A DNA stretch of 28,814 bases from an uncultured Clostridia bacterium (GCA_937880805.1 CALGRR010000001.1:1-28814); one strand, 5' to 3'. Counted from the stretch's first letter, positions 1 to 8,948 are shown. Numbers and translations: made by a program. The notes: generated by a model not told the origin, from the sequence alone.

Positions 1-1127
1 TTATGGGGCAGATAATCGCTGCTTTCACGGCTGTCAAAGGCAAACTGCAAAACCTTCATTCCGGGAAATCCCGTTTCCGAGAGAAGATTCAAAACACCCT
101 CGTCAATATATCCCAAATCCTCCGCAATTATTTCAGGCTTACCCAATGCCGATTCCATTGCCTTGAAAAGCTCAATTCCCGGCCCGCTTCGCCATATGCC
201 TTTAACGGCATTTTTCATTCCGTAGGGCACGGAATAATATCCCGAAAAGCCCCTGAAATGGTCAATTCTTATACGGTTATATATTTTAAGGCAATGCTCA
301 ATCCGCCTTATCCACCAGCGGTAGCCGTCATCTCTCATATATTCCCAATCAAAAACGGGGTTGCCCCAAAGCTGACCCTCGGCACTGAAGCCGTCGGGCG
401 GCACTCCCGCAACATATACGGGATTGCATTCATCATCAAGCTCAAACTGCCTCGGACTGCCCCACACATCCGCACTGTCGTGAGCAACATAAATCGGCAA
501 ATCGCCGATGATTTCAATTCCGTTACGATTTGCGTATTCTTTTAATGACTGCCATTGACTGAAGAAAAAATACTGGATTTTTTTCTGCGTTTCAATTTCG
601 CTTTCAAGCAGCGAGCGGGCACTTTCAACAGCCTGCTCGTTTTTGGTTTTCAGAGAGTGCGGCCAGGTGTACCACGGCTTTTCACCGAATGATGATTTTA
701 ATGCCGTGAACAGAGAGTAATCATCAAGCCAGAAAGCGTTTTTAAGGCAGAATTCGTCATAGCTGCTCTCTTTTTCAAAATTATCGCAGGCTTTATGAAG
801 CACCTTGAAACGCTCGGAATATATTCTGCCGTAGTCAACCTTTCGCGGGTCAAATCCCCAGTCAATATCTGAATAATCGCTTTTCTTTAAAAGCCCGTCT
901 TTGCAAAGAAGGTCAAAATCAATGAAATAAGGGTTGCCCGCAAAGGCTGAAAAGGATTGATAAGGCGAATTGCCGAAGCCTGTCGGATTGAGAGGCAGAA
1001 TCTGCCACAATGACTGGTTGCTTTTTTTTAGAAAATCAACAAAATCATAAGCCTCCCTGCCCATAGTTCCGATGCCGCAGGGGGAGGGCAGTGAGGAAAT
1101 ATGCAAAAGTATTCCGCTTCTTCTCAT
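1..1127 (-). CDS. malQ: 4-alpha-glucanotransferase (amylomaltase), 3' end cut by the window
   Basis: GH77 disproportionating enzyme that transfers alpha-1,4-glucan segments between malto-oligosaccharides in the cytoplasm. About 375 N-terminal codons are present and the frame is open to the left edge. The protein begins MRRSGILLHISSLPSPCGIG, typical of the family, followed by a PYQSFSAFAGNPYFID motif. The expected nucleophile is D289 in RIRIDHFRGF and the acid/base is E336 in IIAEDLG; their 47-residue spacing equals that of D293/E340 in the Thermus enzyme. The last visible residues are FDSRESSDYLPH, so the third catalytic Asp and the last quarter or so lie outside the window. The ATG overlaps the ABC ATPase stop as ATGA, which implies translational coupling. 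Last gene seen of the sugar-uptake operon. Confidence 0.95.
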   Translation of the reverse strand, partial: MRRSGILLHISSLPSPCGIGTMGREAYDFVDFLKKSNQSLWQILPLNPTGFGNSPYQSFSAFAGNPYFIDFDLLCKDGLLKKSDYSDIDWGFDPRKVDYGRIYSERFKVLHKACDNFEKESSYDEFCLKNAFWLDDYSLFTALKSSFGEKPWYTWPHSLKTKNEQAVESARSLLESEIETQKKIQYFFFSQWQSLKEYANRNGIEIIGDLPIYVAHDSADVWGSPRQFELDDECNPVYVAGVPPDGFSAEGQLWGNPVFDWEYMRDDGYRWWIRRIEHCLKIYNRIRIDHFRGFSGYYSVPYGMKNAVKGIWRSGPGIELFKAMESALGKPEIIAEDLGYIDEGVLNLLSETGFPGMKVLQFAFDSRESSDYLPH

Positions 1128-2218
1128 AGCAGAGATTCAGAAGTTTCACGGCTGAAAAAGTGAAGCTTCTCCGTATCGATGCCGAGCAGAATTTTTTCAC
1201 CGTCTTTAACGGTTTCGGCAGATTTGATTTTTGCAATGTGACGGTTTTCGCAAAGCTTAAAATAAATGTTTATTTCTCCGCCCGTCATCTCTGCAAATTC
1301 AGATTCAATCTCTATTGTGTTTTTACCCTCGGTCATACTTTTAAAAAAGTGCTCGGGTCTTATTCCCATAACAACCTGCCTGCCGATATATCCGTTGAGC
1401 AGGCTTGCTTTATTTTCGGGTATTTCAATTCTGAAGCCGCAGAATTCCGAATAAAGCTTTTCTTTGTCTTTGGTAATTTTAACATCAATAAAATTCATCT
1501 GCGGTGAACCGATAAACCCTGCAACAAACATATTTGCGGGCTCGTCATAGAGCTTTCTCGGAGTATCAAACTGCTGGATAACACCCTTGTCCATAACAAC
1601 AATGCGGTCAGCCATCGTCATTGCTTCGGTCTGATCGTGCGTAACATAAACAAAGGTTGTTTTCAGTCTTTTGTGAAGCATTGTTATCTGGCTTCTCATT
1701 TCCGTTCGCAGCTTTGCATCAAGGTTTGAAAGCGGCTCATCGAGCAGAAAAACCTTGGGATTTCTCACCATTGCTCTGCCGAGAGCAACTCTCTGACGCT
1801 GACCGCCCGAGAGAGCACGGGGCTTTCTGTTAAGATAGGGCTCAAGGTCAAGGATTTTTGCCGCCCACTTAACCTTTTTATCTATTTCATCTTTAGGCAT
1901 TTTTTTGAGTTTCAGGGCAAAAGCCATATTTTTATAAACGCTCATATGAGGATAGAGGGCATAGCTCTGAAAAACCATTGCAATATCTCTGTCCTTCGGA
2001 GCAACGGAATTAACTATGCGGTTATCAATGTAAAGCGTGCCTTCGGAAATTTCCTCCAGCCCCGCTATCATACGCAGAGTTGTTGATTTGCCGCAGCCCG
2101 ACGGGCCAACAAGCACAACGAACTCTTTATCTTTTATTTCAAGCGAAAGGTTCGGAATAACCGTAACCTTGCCGTTATCAAAGCTTTTTTTAACATTTTC
2201 AAATCTGATTGTTGCCAT
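1124..2218 (-). CDS. Carbohydrate ABC transporter ATP-binding protein (MalK/MsmX/UgpC type)
   Basis: Cytoplasmic ATPase, 364 aa, that powers sugar import through the two permeases encoded just upstream. Visible motifs are Walker A GPSGCGKST (38-46), Q-loop VFQSYALYPH (82-91), signature LSGGQRQR (136-143), Walker B VFLLDEP with E161, D-loop SNLDAKLR, and switch H194 in THDQTEAM. The C-terminal ~120 residues form the TOBE/regulatory region seen in MalK and MsmX, including GIRPEHF. Length is normal for the family. It starts 9 bp after the MalG-type permease stop, with an AGGAGAT ribosome binding site. ATPases of this type are sometimes shared by several sugar importers, but this copy is built into one operon. 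Its stop overlaps malQ by 4 nt. Confidence 0.95.
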   Translation of the reverse strand: MATIRFENVKKSFDNGKVTVIPNLSLEIKDKEFVVLVGPSGCGKSTTLRMIAGLEEISEGTLYIDNRIVNSVAPKDRDIAMVFQSYALYPHMSVYKNMAFALKLKKMPKDEIDKKVKWAAKILDLEPYLNRKPRALSGGQRQRVALGRAMVRNPKVFLLDEPLSNLDAKLRTEMRSQITMLHKRLKTTFVYVTHDQTEAMTMADRIVVMDKGVIQQFDTPRKLYDEPANMFVAGFIGSPQMNFIDVKITKDKEKLYSEFCGFRIEIPENKASLLNGYIGRQVVMGIRPEHFFKSMTEGKNTIEIESEFAEMTGGEINIYFKLCENRHIAKIKSAETVKDGEKILLGIDTEKLHFFSRETSESLL

Positions 2219-2227
2219 TTTAATCTC

Positions 2228-3070
2228 CTATCCCTTTACGGCTCCCGCAACAACGCCTTTAATGATATATTTCTGACAGAACAGATAAAAAATAATTATC
2301 GGCAATATTGCCAGCACGAGCATCGCCATCAGTGCACCCATATCCTTGTTGCCGTAGCCGCCCGTGAGAGCCATCTGCACCGCAACGGGCAGAGTTTTGT
2401 TTTCGCCCGAGCCGAGCACAAGATAGGGGAGAAGGTAATCGTTCCATATCCACATTGCGTTCAGTATGGCAACTGTTATCGCCGTGGGCTTAAGCAAAGG
2501 AAAAACAATGTTGAAAAAGGTCTGAATCGGATTGCAGCCGTCTATGGTTGCCGCCTCTTCAATTTCTGTTGGAATTCCTTTTATGAATCCGCTGAACATA
2601 AAAACAGAAAGCCCCGCACCGAAGCCGAGATAAAGAAAAACAATTCCGAGCTGATTGTTAAGCCTTAGCCCGAATGCGAAATAGGTCATTGTATACATAA
2701 CCATCTGAAACGGCACTATCATACTGAAAACGAAAAGATAATAAAGAATCTTTGTAAATTTGTTTTTTACACGCACTATATACCAGGCAGTCATCGATGT
2801 TAAAAGAACAATACCCGCAACCGAGAAAACCGTTATGAAAGCGGAGGTTAAAAGTGCTTTTGCAAAATCCGACTGTGTGAAGCCCTTGATGAAATTTTCA
2901 AATCCCGCAAAGGTTTCATCCGTCGGCAAAGAAAACGGTTCTTCCGAAATATAGAAGTTACCCTTGAACGAATTGATTAAAACAATGAAAACAGGGGCAA
3001 GAAAAGCAACGGCAAGAAGAAAAAGAACAATAAAAATAACAGCCTGCGGAAAGGCTTTTTTTGTTTTCAT
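2228..3070 (-). CDS. Carbohydrate ABC transporter permease, MalG type
   Basis: Integral membrane subunit, 280 aa, with about six hydrophobic segments. The first is around residues 10-33 and a long external loop follows it. The cytoplasmic EAA loop that docks on the ATPase is visible as EIEEAATIDGCNPIQTFFNI, the standard E-A-A-x-I-D-G form of binding-protein-dependent transport permeases. The C terminus ends in QKYIIKGVVAGAVKG, a typical MalG-family ending. The start codon overlaps the upstream permease stop by one base (TAATG), indicating coupled translation. Together with the partner permease it should form the channel of a CUT1-type oligosaccharide importer. Substrate is inferred only from the linked glucanotransferase. 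Confidence 0.93.
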   Translation of the reverse strand: MKTKKAFPQAVIFIVLFLLAVAFLAPVFIVLINSFKGNFYISEEPFSLPTDETFAGFENFIKGFTQSDFAKALLTSAFITVFSVAGIVLLTSMTAWYIVRVKNKFTKILYYLFVFSMIVPFQMVMYTMTYFAFGLRLNNQLGIVFLYLGFGAGLSVFMFSGFIKGIPTEIEEAATIDGCNPIQTFFNIVFPLLKPTAITVAILNAMWIWNDYLLPYLVLGSGENKTLPVAVQMALTGGYGNKDMGALMAMLVLAILPIIIFYLFCQKYIIKGVVAGAVKG

Positions 3071-3924
3071 TAATGTTCAACCTCCTGCTGTTTTGTTAAT
3101 TTCAACTGGATAAATGCTATCAGGGCAACGAGCAGAAAAAATATAACCGCTTTTGCCTGACCGATTCCGTGCCATTGCCCGAGCTTCAATCCCGTGTGGT
3201 CGTAAAAAGTTTTATAAATATCAAGGGCAAGCAAGGATGTTTCGGGATTTTTTCCGTTGAGAGCAAGGTTCTGGTCAAAGAGCTTGAAGGAGTTGGTCAG
3301 GGTCAGAAATGCACAGATTGTTACCGACGGCATAACCATCGGTATCGTAACATTAAAAAGAGTCTGCACCTTTGAGGCACCGTCGATTGCCGCAGCCTCG
3401 TTGAGCTCACCGGGTATATTCTGAATGCCCGCTATATAAATAATCATCATATATCCGATGAGCTGCCAGTTCATCAGAACCACCAATCCCCAGAATCCGT
3501 ATTCCGCTTTGTAGGTTATATCAACCCCGAAATAACCGAGAACTCCGTTTATTATAAGGCTCCATATATGACCCAGAACAATTCCGCCAATAAGATTTGG
3601 CATAAAGAAAACCGTTCTGAAAAAATTTGTTCCTTTGATTCCTTTTGTCAGAAGCAGAGCTAAAGCAAAAGCAATAATGTTTATCGTAACTATTGAAACT
3701 GCCGTGAATTTAACCGTAAGCCAAAGGGAATCAAGAAAGGTTTTGTCGGTTGTGAAGATTTTAATATAATTTGCAAGCCCAACCCATTTGCTTTCGTTTA
3801 CAACCTTGAATTCCGTAAAAGAAAGGTATGCTCCCATAACAAAGGGAGCAATAAATGATATTGTGAAAGCGGCAAGGGTGGGAAGAATGAAAACGGGAAA
3901 ATACTTTTTCAGGGATTTTTGCAT
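3070..3924 (-). CDS. Carbohydrate ABC transporter permease, MalF type
   Basis: Membrane permease subunit, 284 aa, with about six hydrophobic segments and the EAA loop GELNEAAAIDGASKVQTLFN. The N terminus MQKSLKKYFPVFILPTLAAF and the short length match Gram-positive MalF/UgpA-like permeases, which lack the large insertion of E. coli MalF. It lies between the binding-protein gene (15-bp gap) and the MalG-type permease (1-nt overlap), the usual order of a CUT1 operon. It pairs with that permease to form the translocation pathway. Confidence 0.93.
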   Translation of the reverse strand: MQKSLKKYFPVFILPTLAAFTISFIAPFVMGAYLSFTEFKVVNESKWVGLANYIKIFTTDKTFLDSLWLTVKFTAVSIVTINIIAFALALLLTKGIKGTNFFRTVFFMPNLIGGIVLGHIWSLIINGVLGYFGVDITYKAEYGFWGLVVLMNWQLIGYMMIIYIAGIQNIPGELNEAAAIDGASKVQTLFNVTIPMVMPSVTICAFLTLTNSFKLFDQNLALNGKNPETSLLALDIYKTFYDHTGLKLGQWHGIGQAKAVIFFLLVALIAFIQLKLTKQQEVEH

Positions 3925-3939
3925 TTTATCAACTCCGAT

Positions 3940-5310
3940 TTATGAGCCGAATTCGGATTTCCAATCTGAAACAACTTTTGATTTAAGCTCATCCCAGGTC
4001 ATAGTGCCCTGAGCATATTTAAGAAGAGATGTGCCGAAGCCCTCTTTGAAATTCTGGCTGGGAAAAACCGTGAAATTCCAGGGGATATTCTTAACATTTT
4101 TGTTATTCATCCATCTCATAACTTCTTTTGCAAGAGGGTCATTCGGAGTTTCTTCTTCGGTGAAGGTGTCAAAAGGTGCAATGAATCCGAGCTCTTCAAC
4201 AACAAATTTTTTGCCTGCATCGGAGCTGAAAAGCCAATAGAGGAAATCCGCGGCAGCCTTTTGCTCTGATTTTGAAGCCTTTGCATTGATACAGATATAA
4301 TTTTCTGTGCCGATGCTTATTCCGTGGTTTTCTTCACCTTTAATGCCGGTGTAAATGGGAAGAAATCTAATATCTTCCGCACTTACGGTATTGCCGCTTA
4401 CTCCAAGAATCTGCGAAGCACCCCAGTTGCCGTTTTGCGCCATTGCACATTTTCCGAGTGCAAATTCAGCCATTGATGAGGTAACATCAATCGTGCCGAG
4501 CTGCTTTTTATCTGTTGTTGAATTGTTGGTATAAAGGTCAAAAATATTTTTATAATTATCCGAATAAGTGAAATCTATGGTTTTGTAGCCGTCGCCCGTG
4601 AAGTCAACCTTCTTTTCCTCAAACTCTATCGAAAGGGGAATATTCATAAGGTGAGTCTGCCAACGCCAGTCCTCGCCGGTTTTGAGTGAGGTTGAGGCAA
4701 AAACGCCTTCAATGCCAAGCTCTGCTTTGTGTGCCTGCATATCCTCAACAAGAGCTTTGAGTTTTGCAAAATTATTGATTTGCTCTATCGAAGAAAAATC
4801 CGTGCCTTTGTTTTCAAGTGCAAAATACTTGTCCAGGATTTTTTGGTTATAGATTATTCCGTAGCCTTCAACAACATAGGGAATGCCGTAAACCGCATCG
4901 CCCGAAGTGACGGCAAGAGATTTATCCGTCAGATGCTTATAAAGCTCGGTATCCTTAAGGTCTGCACAGTATTCCGCCCACGAGGTGTATCCGATAGGGC
5001 CGTTAATCTGAAAAATCGTAGGAGCCTCTTTTGTTGCCATTCTTGCGGTGAGAGTGGATTCATAGGTGCCCGATGCTGCGGTTTCAACAATAACTTTAAT
5101 GCCCGTTTCTTTTTCATAAGCATCGGCTATTCTTTCATAAACCTCAGCAATTTCAGGTTTAAAGTTAAGGTATCTTATTTCTTTTACGGTGTCGATTGTG
5201 CCGCTTGAGTCTGTTTTGTCAACCTTGCCGTTATCTATTCTGCCGCAGGCTGAAAAAACGCCTGCAACCATAACAGAAACGGTAATTGCGGCAATTATTT
5301 TTTTGAGCAT
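3940..5310 (-). CDS. Extracellular solute-binding lipoprotein of the sugar ABC transporter
   Basis: Substrate-capturing lipoprotein, 456 aa, anchored outside the membrane. Residues 1-21 form a signal peptide (two Lys, hydrophobic core) ending in a lipobox F-S-A-C with C22 as the lipidated residue; Phe at -3 is less common than Leu. The mature part resembles family 1 (MalE-like) binding proteins, with YLNFKPEIAEVYERIADAY near the start, VIVETAASGTYESTL, and AAADFLYWLFSSDAGKKFV in the C-terminal lobe. GGGAGG lies at proper distance before the ATG. First gene of the operon, so the likely first committed step of glucan uptake. The linked malQ points to maltodextrin or another alpha-glucan oligosaccharide as ligand, but the sequence alone does not settle this. 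Confidence 0.9.
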   Translation of the reverse strand: MLKKIIAAITVSVMVAGVFSACGRIDNGKVDKTDSSGTIDTVKEIRYLNFKPEIAEVYERIADAYEKETGIKVIVETAASGTYESTLTARMATKEAPTIFQINGPIGYTSWAEYCADLKDTELYKHLTDKSLAVTSGDAVYGIPYVVEGYGIIYNQKILDKYFALENKGTDFSSIEQINNFAKLKALVEDMQAHKAELGIEGVFASTSLKTGEDWRWQTHLMNIPLSIEFEEKKVDFTGDGYKTIDFTYSDNYKNIFDLYTNNSTTDKKQLGTIDVTSSMAEFALGKCAMAQNGNWGASQILGVSGNTVSAEDIRFLPIYTGIKGEENHGISIGTENYICINAKASKSEQKAAADFLYWLFSSDAGKKFVVEELGFIAPFDTFTEEETPNDPLAKEVMRWMNNKNVKNIPWNFTVFPSQNFKEGFGTSLLKYAQGTMTWDELKSKVVSDWKSEFGS

Positions 5311-5377
5311 AAATATAACCTCCCAAAAAGTTTGTTTGGCAGTATTTTTTGCTTAACATTGTTTTTTTATTCCCGTG

Positions 5378-5393
5378 TTTGCAATTTTGCAAA
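5378..5393. promoter_or_regulatory. Palindromic candidate operator upstream of the sugar ABC operon
   Basis: TTTGCAATTTTGCAAA is two perfect 7-bp arms (TTTGCAA/TTGCAAA) around a TT centre, 68 bp upstream of the binding-protein start on the minus strand. LacI-family regulators of maltose genes in Firmicutes (MalR) bind palindromes rich in TTGCAA, so an operator is plausible. No regulator gene is present in the window to link it to. Confidence 0.45.
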
Positions 5394-5465
5394 TTATTTT
5401 TTGAAATTTATAACTCAAAATCGGACAATTTACCGTTATTGTATAGGTATTAATATTATTTTTCG

Positions 5466-5516
5466 TTGACTACGGGGAGAAATTGTGATAAACTTGTCAA
5501 GATATAAAATTATAAT
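5466..5516 (+). promoter_or_regulatory. Possible promoter for the GtrA-like/GH3 gene group
   Basis: TTGACT (5466-5471) and TAAACT (5489-5494) are separated by 17 bp. A perfect TATAAT also lies at 5511-5516 but has no good -35 at standard spacing. Either could drive the plus-strand genes starting at 5552. The rest of the 5311-5551 divergent region is AT-rich and I could not fix a convincing minus-strand promoter in it. Confidence 0.35.
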
Positions 5517-5551
5517 AGGAATTATAGCGTTTATTATAAGGCGGTGATTGC

Positions 5552-6031
5552 TTGGCACAGAAAACGGCAGAAAGCAAGCAGACAGTTATTCAGCTTGTTA
5601 AGAATTTTGCAATGGGTTTTGTTGTAACCGTTCTCGAAAGTCTGTCGATAACACCATTGATAAAAGTGTTTGACGGCACGGCTTTGGCAGAAAGATTCGG
5701 CGTTATAGCAGTTGCAAACGCCGTGGCTGTAACCGTGTTTTTCTTTGTCAGATTTTTTGTGAATTATTTCTGGGTTTTTCACAGCAAAAAGAATATCCTC
5801 AAAATAATTCCTCTTTTTGCCGTTCTTATTGCGGCATTTATGTTTTCAACAACCGAGCTTATTGAGCTTCTGGTCAAGCTTCTCACATCATCCGAAAAGC
5901 TTCTTGAGTCAATGGGAGAGGATCTGATAATCTCGGTTTCAAAATTCTTTGTTACCTTTGTTATGGGATTTGTTAATTTTGCGGTCTGCAAATGGCTGAT
6001 TTTCAATGAAAAGAAGCCTGAAAATAAATAA
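5552..6031 (+). CDS. GtrA-like small membrane protein
   Basis: Protein of 159 aa with about four hydrophobic segments (roughly 20-40, 50-80, 86-104 and 125-148). The FFVNYFWVFHSKK stretch after the second segment resembles the conserved Asn/aromatic motif of GtrA-family proteins, which are thought to move lipid-linked sugars or act in surface polysaccharide modification; the ending VNFAVCKWLIFNEKK fits as well. Start is TTG, chosen because AAGGCGGTG lies about 7-10 nt upstream and no good ATG follows. A 30-bp gap and same strand suggest co-transcription with the GH3 gene. Family assignment is by motif resemblance and the function here is unknown. Confidence 0.65.
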   Translation: MAQKTAESKQTVIQLVKNFAMGFVVTVLESLSITPLIKVFDGTALAERFGVIAVANAVAVTVFFFVRFFVNYFWVFHSKKNILKIIPLFAVLIAAFMFSTTELIELLVKLLTSSEKLLESMGEDLIISVSKFFVTFVMGFVNFAVCKWLIFNEKKPENK

Positions 6032-6061
6032 TCAAAACATTTTAAACGGAGGGTACTGTAA

Positions 6062-7765
6062 ATGGCTAATCAGTTGCTGGTTAATTTCAGCGTAATGCTC
6101 GGAAGAATGGAGCACGCAAAGCTTGCTTTCTATTCTTCAAGAGCTGTCAAACAGCAGGAAAAGAATCTTAAGTATATGCTCAAGCAGGGCAAGAACAGCG
6201 AATACGGCAAAAAGAATAATTTCAAGGATGTTAAATCCATTGAAGATTATCAGAAAATCGTGCCTTATTCCTGGTATCCCGATTATGCAGAATACATAGA
6301 AAGAATTGCATATAAGGGCGAAAGAAATGTTCTCACAAAGAAAATGCCCCTTAAATTTGCCGAGTCATCGGGAAGCACGGGCAAATCAAAGCTCGTTCCT
6401 ATGTCGGGCTGGTCAACCTGGTGCTGCCAGTGCTTCAGCTTCAGTGCACCCGTCGGCTGTGCTTATAAATACTATAAAGCAAGGGGTAAGAAGGTTCCTC
6501 CCCAGAAAGGTCTTCTCACCATTGAGGTTCTCAGCCACAAGCTTCCCTGCAAGAGAAATGCAAGCGGTCTTGCCGCTATTCCTATGCTTTATCTCAAGCC
6601 CGTTACTCCTTTCTTTGTAACATCACCCAAAGAAGTTATGTATCCCGAAACACTTGAGCCTATGGATATGCATTATATGAAGCTTCGTTTTGCTCTTCCT
6701 GAAAGGAATGTAAGCTACATCGGCACAGTATTCATCACAATGGCGGAATCAATGTTCAAATATATGGAAGAAAACTGGGAAATGCTTTGCGATGATATTG
6801 AAAAGGGAACAATCAATGAAAGCATAGTTTGTCCTCCCGATGTGAGAAAGAAGCTTCTTAAAAAGTGCAAGCCCGACCCCGAAAGAGCAGAAGAGCTTCG
6901 CAGAGAGTTCCGCAAGGGCTTTGATGAAGAGGCAATTATTCCCAGAATCTGGCCCAAGTGCGGCTGGATGTACGGTCTCGGCACGGGTAATCTTGCATTC
7001 TATCAGAAAAAGCTCCGCCGTTATCTCGGCGAGGAAATGCCCCTTCACTATGTTGGCTATGCCGCATCCGAAGGACTTATGGCTGTTCCCATTGAATTCA
7101 ACTCGGCAGACTACGTTATTCTTCCTCAGAACGGTTTCTATGAGTTCCTTCCCGTTGACGGCCCCGACGATGCAAGACCTCTCACAATCAGCGAGGTTGA
7201 GGTTGGCAAGGAATATGAGCTTATCGTAACCAATATGAGTGGCTTCTACCGTTACCGCATCGAGGATGTTGTTAAGGTAACAGGCTTCTATAAGCAGTCA
7301 CCTATGATTCAGTTTATGTACAGAAGAAATCAGATCGCCAACATCAGCGGCGAGAAGATTAACCAGAGAGCATTTGATTTGCTTATCAACGACCTTTCAA
7401 AGGAGGTCGGCGAGGATTTCGCAGGCTACTGCATTTATCCCGACCGTTCAACCTCACCCGGTCACTATGTTGTTCTTATTGAGCCTATGAGCAAGGATAT
7501 TCCCGACAGCGAATGCTCACGCTATGCCGAGATATTTGAAAAGCGTCTTTGCGAAACCAATGTTCTTGTTCCTCCGCTTATCAGAAACGGTGCTCTCGGT
7601 CATTGCGAGGTCAAATTCCTTCGTAACGGCACATATGAGGATTACCGCGAAAAGGTTCTCAGAGCAAAGGGTGCAAACCTCAATCAGGTTAAGCCCGTAA
7701 AGGTTATTGATAACGAAGAACGCAAGGAATATTTCTTCTCAAATGTTCGTGATTCGCTTAAATAA
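6062..7765 (+). CDS. GH3-family acyl-acid amido synthetase (adenylating)
   Basis: Protein of 567 aa belonging to the GH3 branch of the ANL adenylating superfamily. Plant members join carboxylic acids such as indole-acetate or jasmonate to amino acids via an acyl-adenylate. Visible are the ATP-binding SSGSTGKSK (102-110), preceded by PLKFAE, a mid-protein HYVGYAASEGLMAVP, and the GH3 block SGFYRYRIEDVVKVTGFY followed by FMYRRNQIANISGEKIN. Length matches plant and bacterial GH3 proteins. GGAGGG lies 8-10 nt before the ATG. Downstream 23 bp away is the DUF819 gene, so the two are probably one transcript. The acid and amino acid used cannot be read from the sequence. The aromatic-acid genes 6-10 kb downstream make an aryl-acetate a reasonable guess, and a role in a different conjugate or peptide-like product is equally possible. 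Confidence 0.85.
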   Translation: MANQLLVNFSVMLGRMEHAKLAFYSSRAVKQQEKNLKYMLKQGKNSEYGKKNNFKDVKSIEDYQKIVPYSWYPDYAEYIERIAYKGERNVLTKKMPLKFAESSGSTGKSKLVPMSGWSTWCCQCFSFSAPVGCAYKYYKARGKKVPPQKGLLTIEVLSHKLPCKRNASGLAAIPMLYLKPVTPFFVTSPKEVMYPETLEPMDMHYMKLRFALPERNVSYIGTVFITMAESMFKYMEENWEMLCDDIEKGTINESIVCPPDVRKKLLKKCKPDPERAEELRREFRKGFDEEAIIPRIWPKCGWMYGLGTGNLAFYQKKLRRYLGEEMPLHYVGYAASEGLMAVPIEFNSADYVILPQNGFYEFLPVDGPDDARPLTISEVEVGKEYELIVTNMSGFYRYRIEDVVKVTGFYKQSPMIQFMYRRNQIANISGEKINQRAFDLLINDLSKEVGEDFAGYCIYPDRSTSPGHYVVLIEPMSKDIPDSECSRYAEIFEKRLCETNVLVPPLIRNGALGHCEVKFLRNGTYEDYREKVLRAKGANLNQVKPVKVIDNEERKEYFFSNVRDSLK

Positions 7766-7788
7766 GTGAAAAAACGGGGGTAAATAAT

Positions 7789-8943
7789 TTGAATATTCTT
7801 ATTGCAGCACTTTTTCTTCTTGTTCCTGCACCGATAATTTGGCTTAACAACCGATTTAAAGCAGTTGAAAAAATAGGAATTGTGCTCATATGCTACCTGC
7901 TCGGTATTCTTGTGGGTAACATCGGAATTTTGCCTGAAAGCTTTTCGGGAATACAAACAACAATGCAGGATGTAAGCATCTGCCTTGCCTTGCCCTTAAT
8001 TCTGTTTTCTGTAGACATCAAAAAGTGGATGAAAACAGCCAAGAAAGGCATCATCTGTATGCTTCTTGCTGTTGTTTCAATAGCAACGGTTGTGTTTATT
8101 CTTCAACTTGTATTCAAGGATAATCCCGAGGCGTCCAAGTATGCGGGTCTTGCAATCGGTGTTTATACCGGCGGCACTCCGAATATAGCTTCAATCAAAA
8201 CCGCAATCGGCGTTGACGAAACAACCTACACCATATTCAACACATATGATATGGTTATTTCAATTTTCTATATGCTTCTTGTAACCTCGGGTGCAAGAAA
8301 AGTTATTATCAGGATTTTCAAACTCAAGCCTTTTGAAGGCGATAAGAATATCAGCATTGACGGCGAGGAAGTATCAACAGATTCAGAAACCTCGTATAAA
8401 GGCTTTTTCAAGCCTGCGGTTTTCGGTAAAATCTGCCTTGCATTCCTGCTTTCCGCAGCAATAGTAGGCGTGTCCTATGTTGCGGGAACTTTTGTAAAGG
8501 GTTATGAAACTGCAGTTACTATTCTGCTCATAACCACTCTTTCAATCGCCTGCTCATTCATCAAGCCAGTAAGAAGCATTAAAAGAACATCTCAGGCGGG
8601 CATGTATATAATTTATGTTTTCTGCTTCACCGTTGCAACAATGTCGGATATTTCAAAGATTATAAACATAAATTATACAATTCTTATATATATTGCCTGC
8701 TCTATTTTCGGCAGTATGATTCTTCACGCATTGCTTTGCAAGATAGCAAAGATAGATTCCGATACAATGCTTATAACCTCTGTTTCGGCAATCTGTTCAC
8801 CGCCGTTTGTGCCTGTTGTTGCAACTTCACTCAAAAACAACGCTGCGTTGGTTTCGGGACTTGCAACGGGAATTATCGGTTATGCAATCGGTAATTATCT
8901 CGGAATAGGTGCATATTGGCTGTTTGAAAACTTACCGTTATAA
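7789..8943 (+). CDS. DUF819 family integral membrane protein
   Basis: Very hydrophobic protein of 384 aa with roughly ten membrane segments. The family hallmark GVYTGGTPNIASIKTAIGV is present around residue 125, together with the N-terminal IGIVLICYLLGILVGNIGIL and a C-terminal SVSAICSPPFVPVVATSLKN. DUF819 proteins (YjcL-like) look like secondary transporters but I know of no settled substrate. The start is TTG, preceded by ACGGGGGT at about 8 nt, with no suitable ATG nearby. It lies between the GH3 gene and the PLP lyase gene, so it could export or import a substrate or product of either; that is inference from position. Confidence 0.8.
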   Translation: MNILIAALFLLVPAPIIWLNNRFKAVEKIGIVLICYLLGILVGNIGILPESFSGIQTTMQDVSICLALPLILFSVDIKKWMKTAKKGIICMLLAVVSIATVVFILQLVFKDNPEASKYAGLAIGVYTGGTPNIASIKTAIGVDETTYTIFNTYDMVISIFYMLLVTSGARKVIIRIFKLKPFEGDKNISIDGEEVSTDSETSYKGFFKPAVFGKICLAFLLSAAIVGVSYVAGTFVKGYETAVTILLITTLSIACSFIKPVRSIKRTSQAGMYIIYVFCFTVATMSDISKIININYTILIYIACSIFGSMILHALLCKIAKIDSDTMLITSVSAICSPPFVPVVATSLKNNAALVSGLATGIIGYAIGNYLGIGAYWLFENLPL

Positions 8944-8948
8944 TAATC

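Noticed and set aside
3..545. Open frame of 180 codons on the plus strand
   Set aside because: It is antisense to malQ, whose conserved catalytic motifs are clear on the minus strand; the plus-strand translation has no recognisable family and no ribosome binding site can be seen.
5494..5516. TTGTCA plus TATAAT as a promoter for the GtrA-like gene
   Set aside because: The spacer is 11 bp, so they cannot act as one promoter; listed only as an uncertain region.
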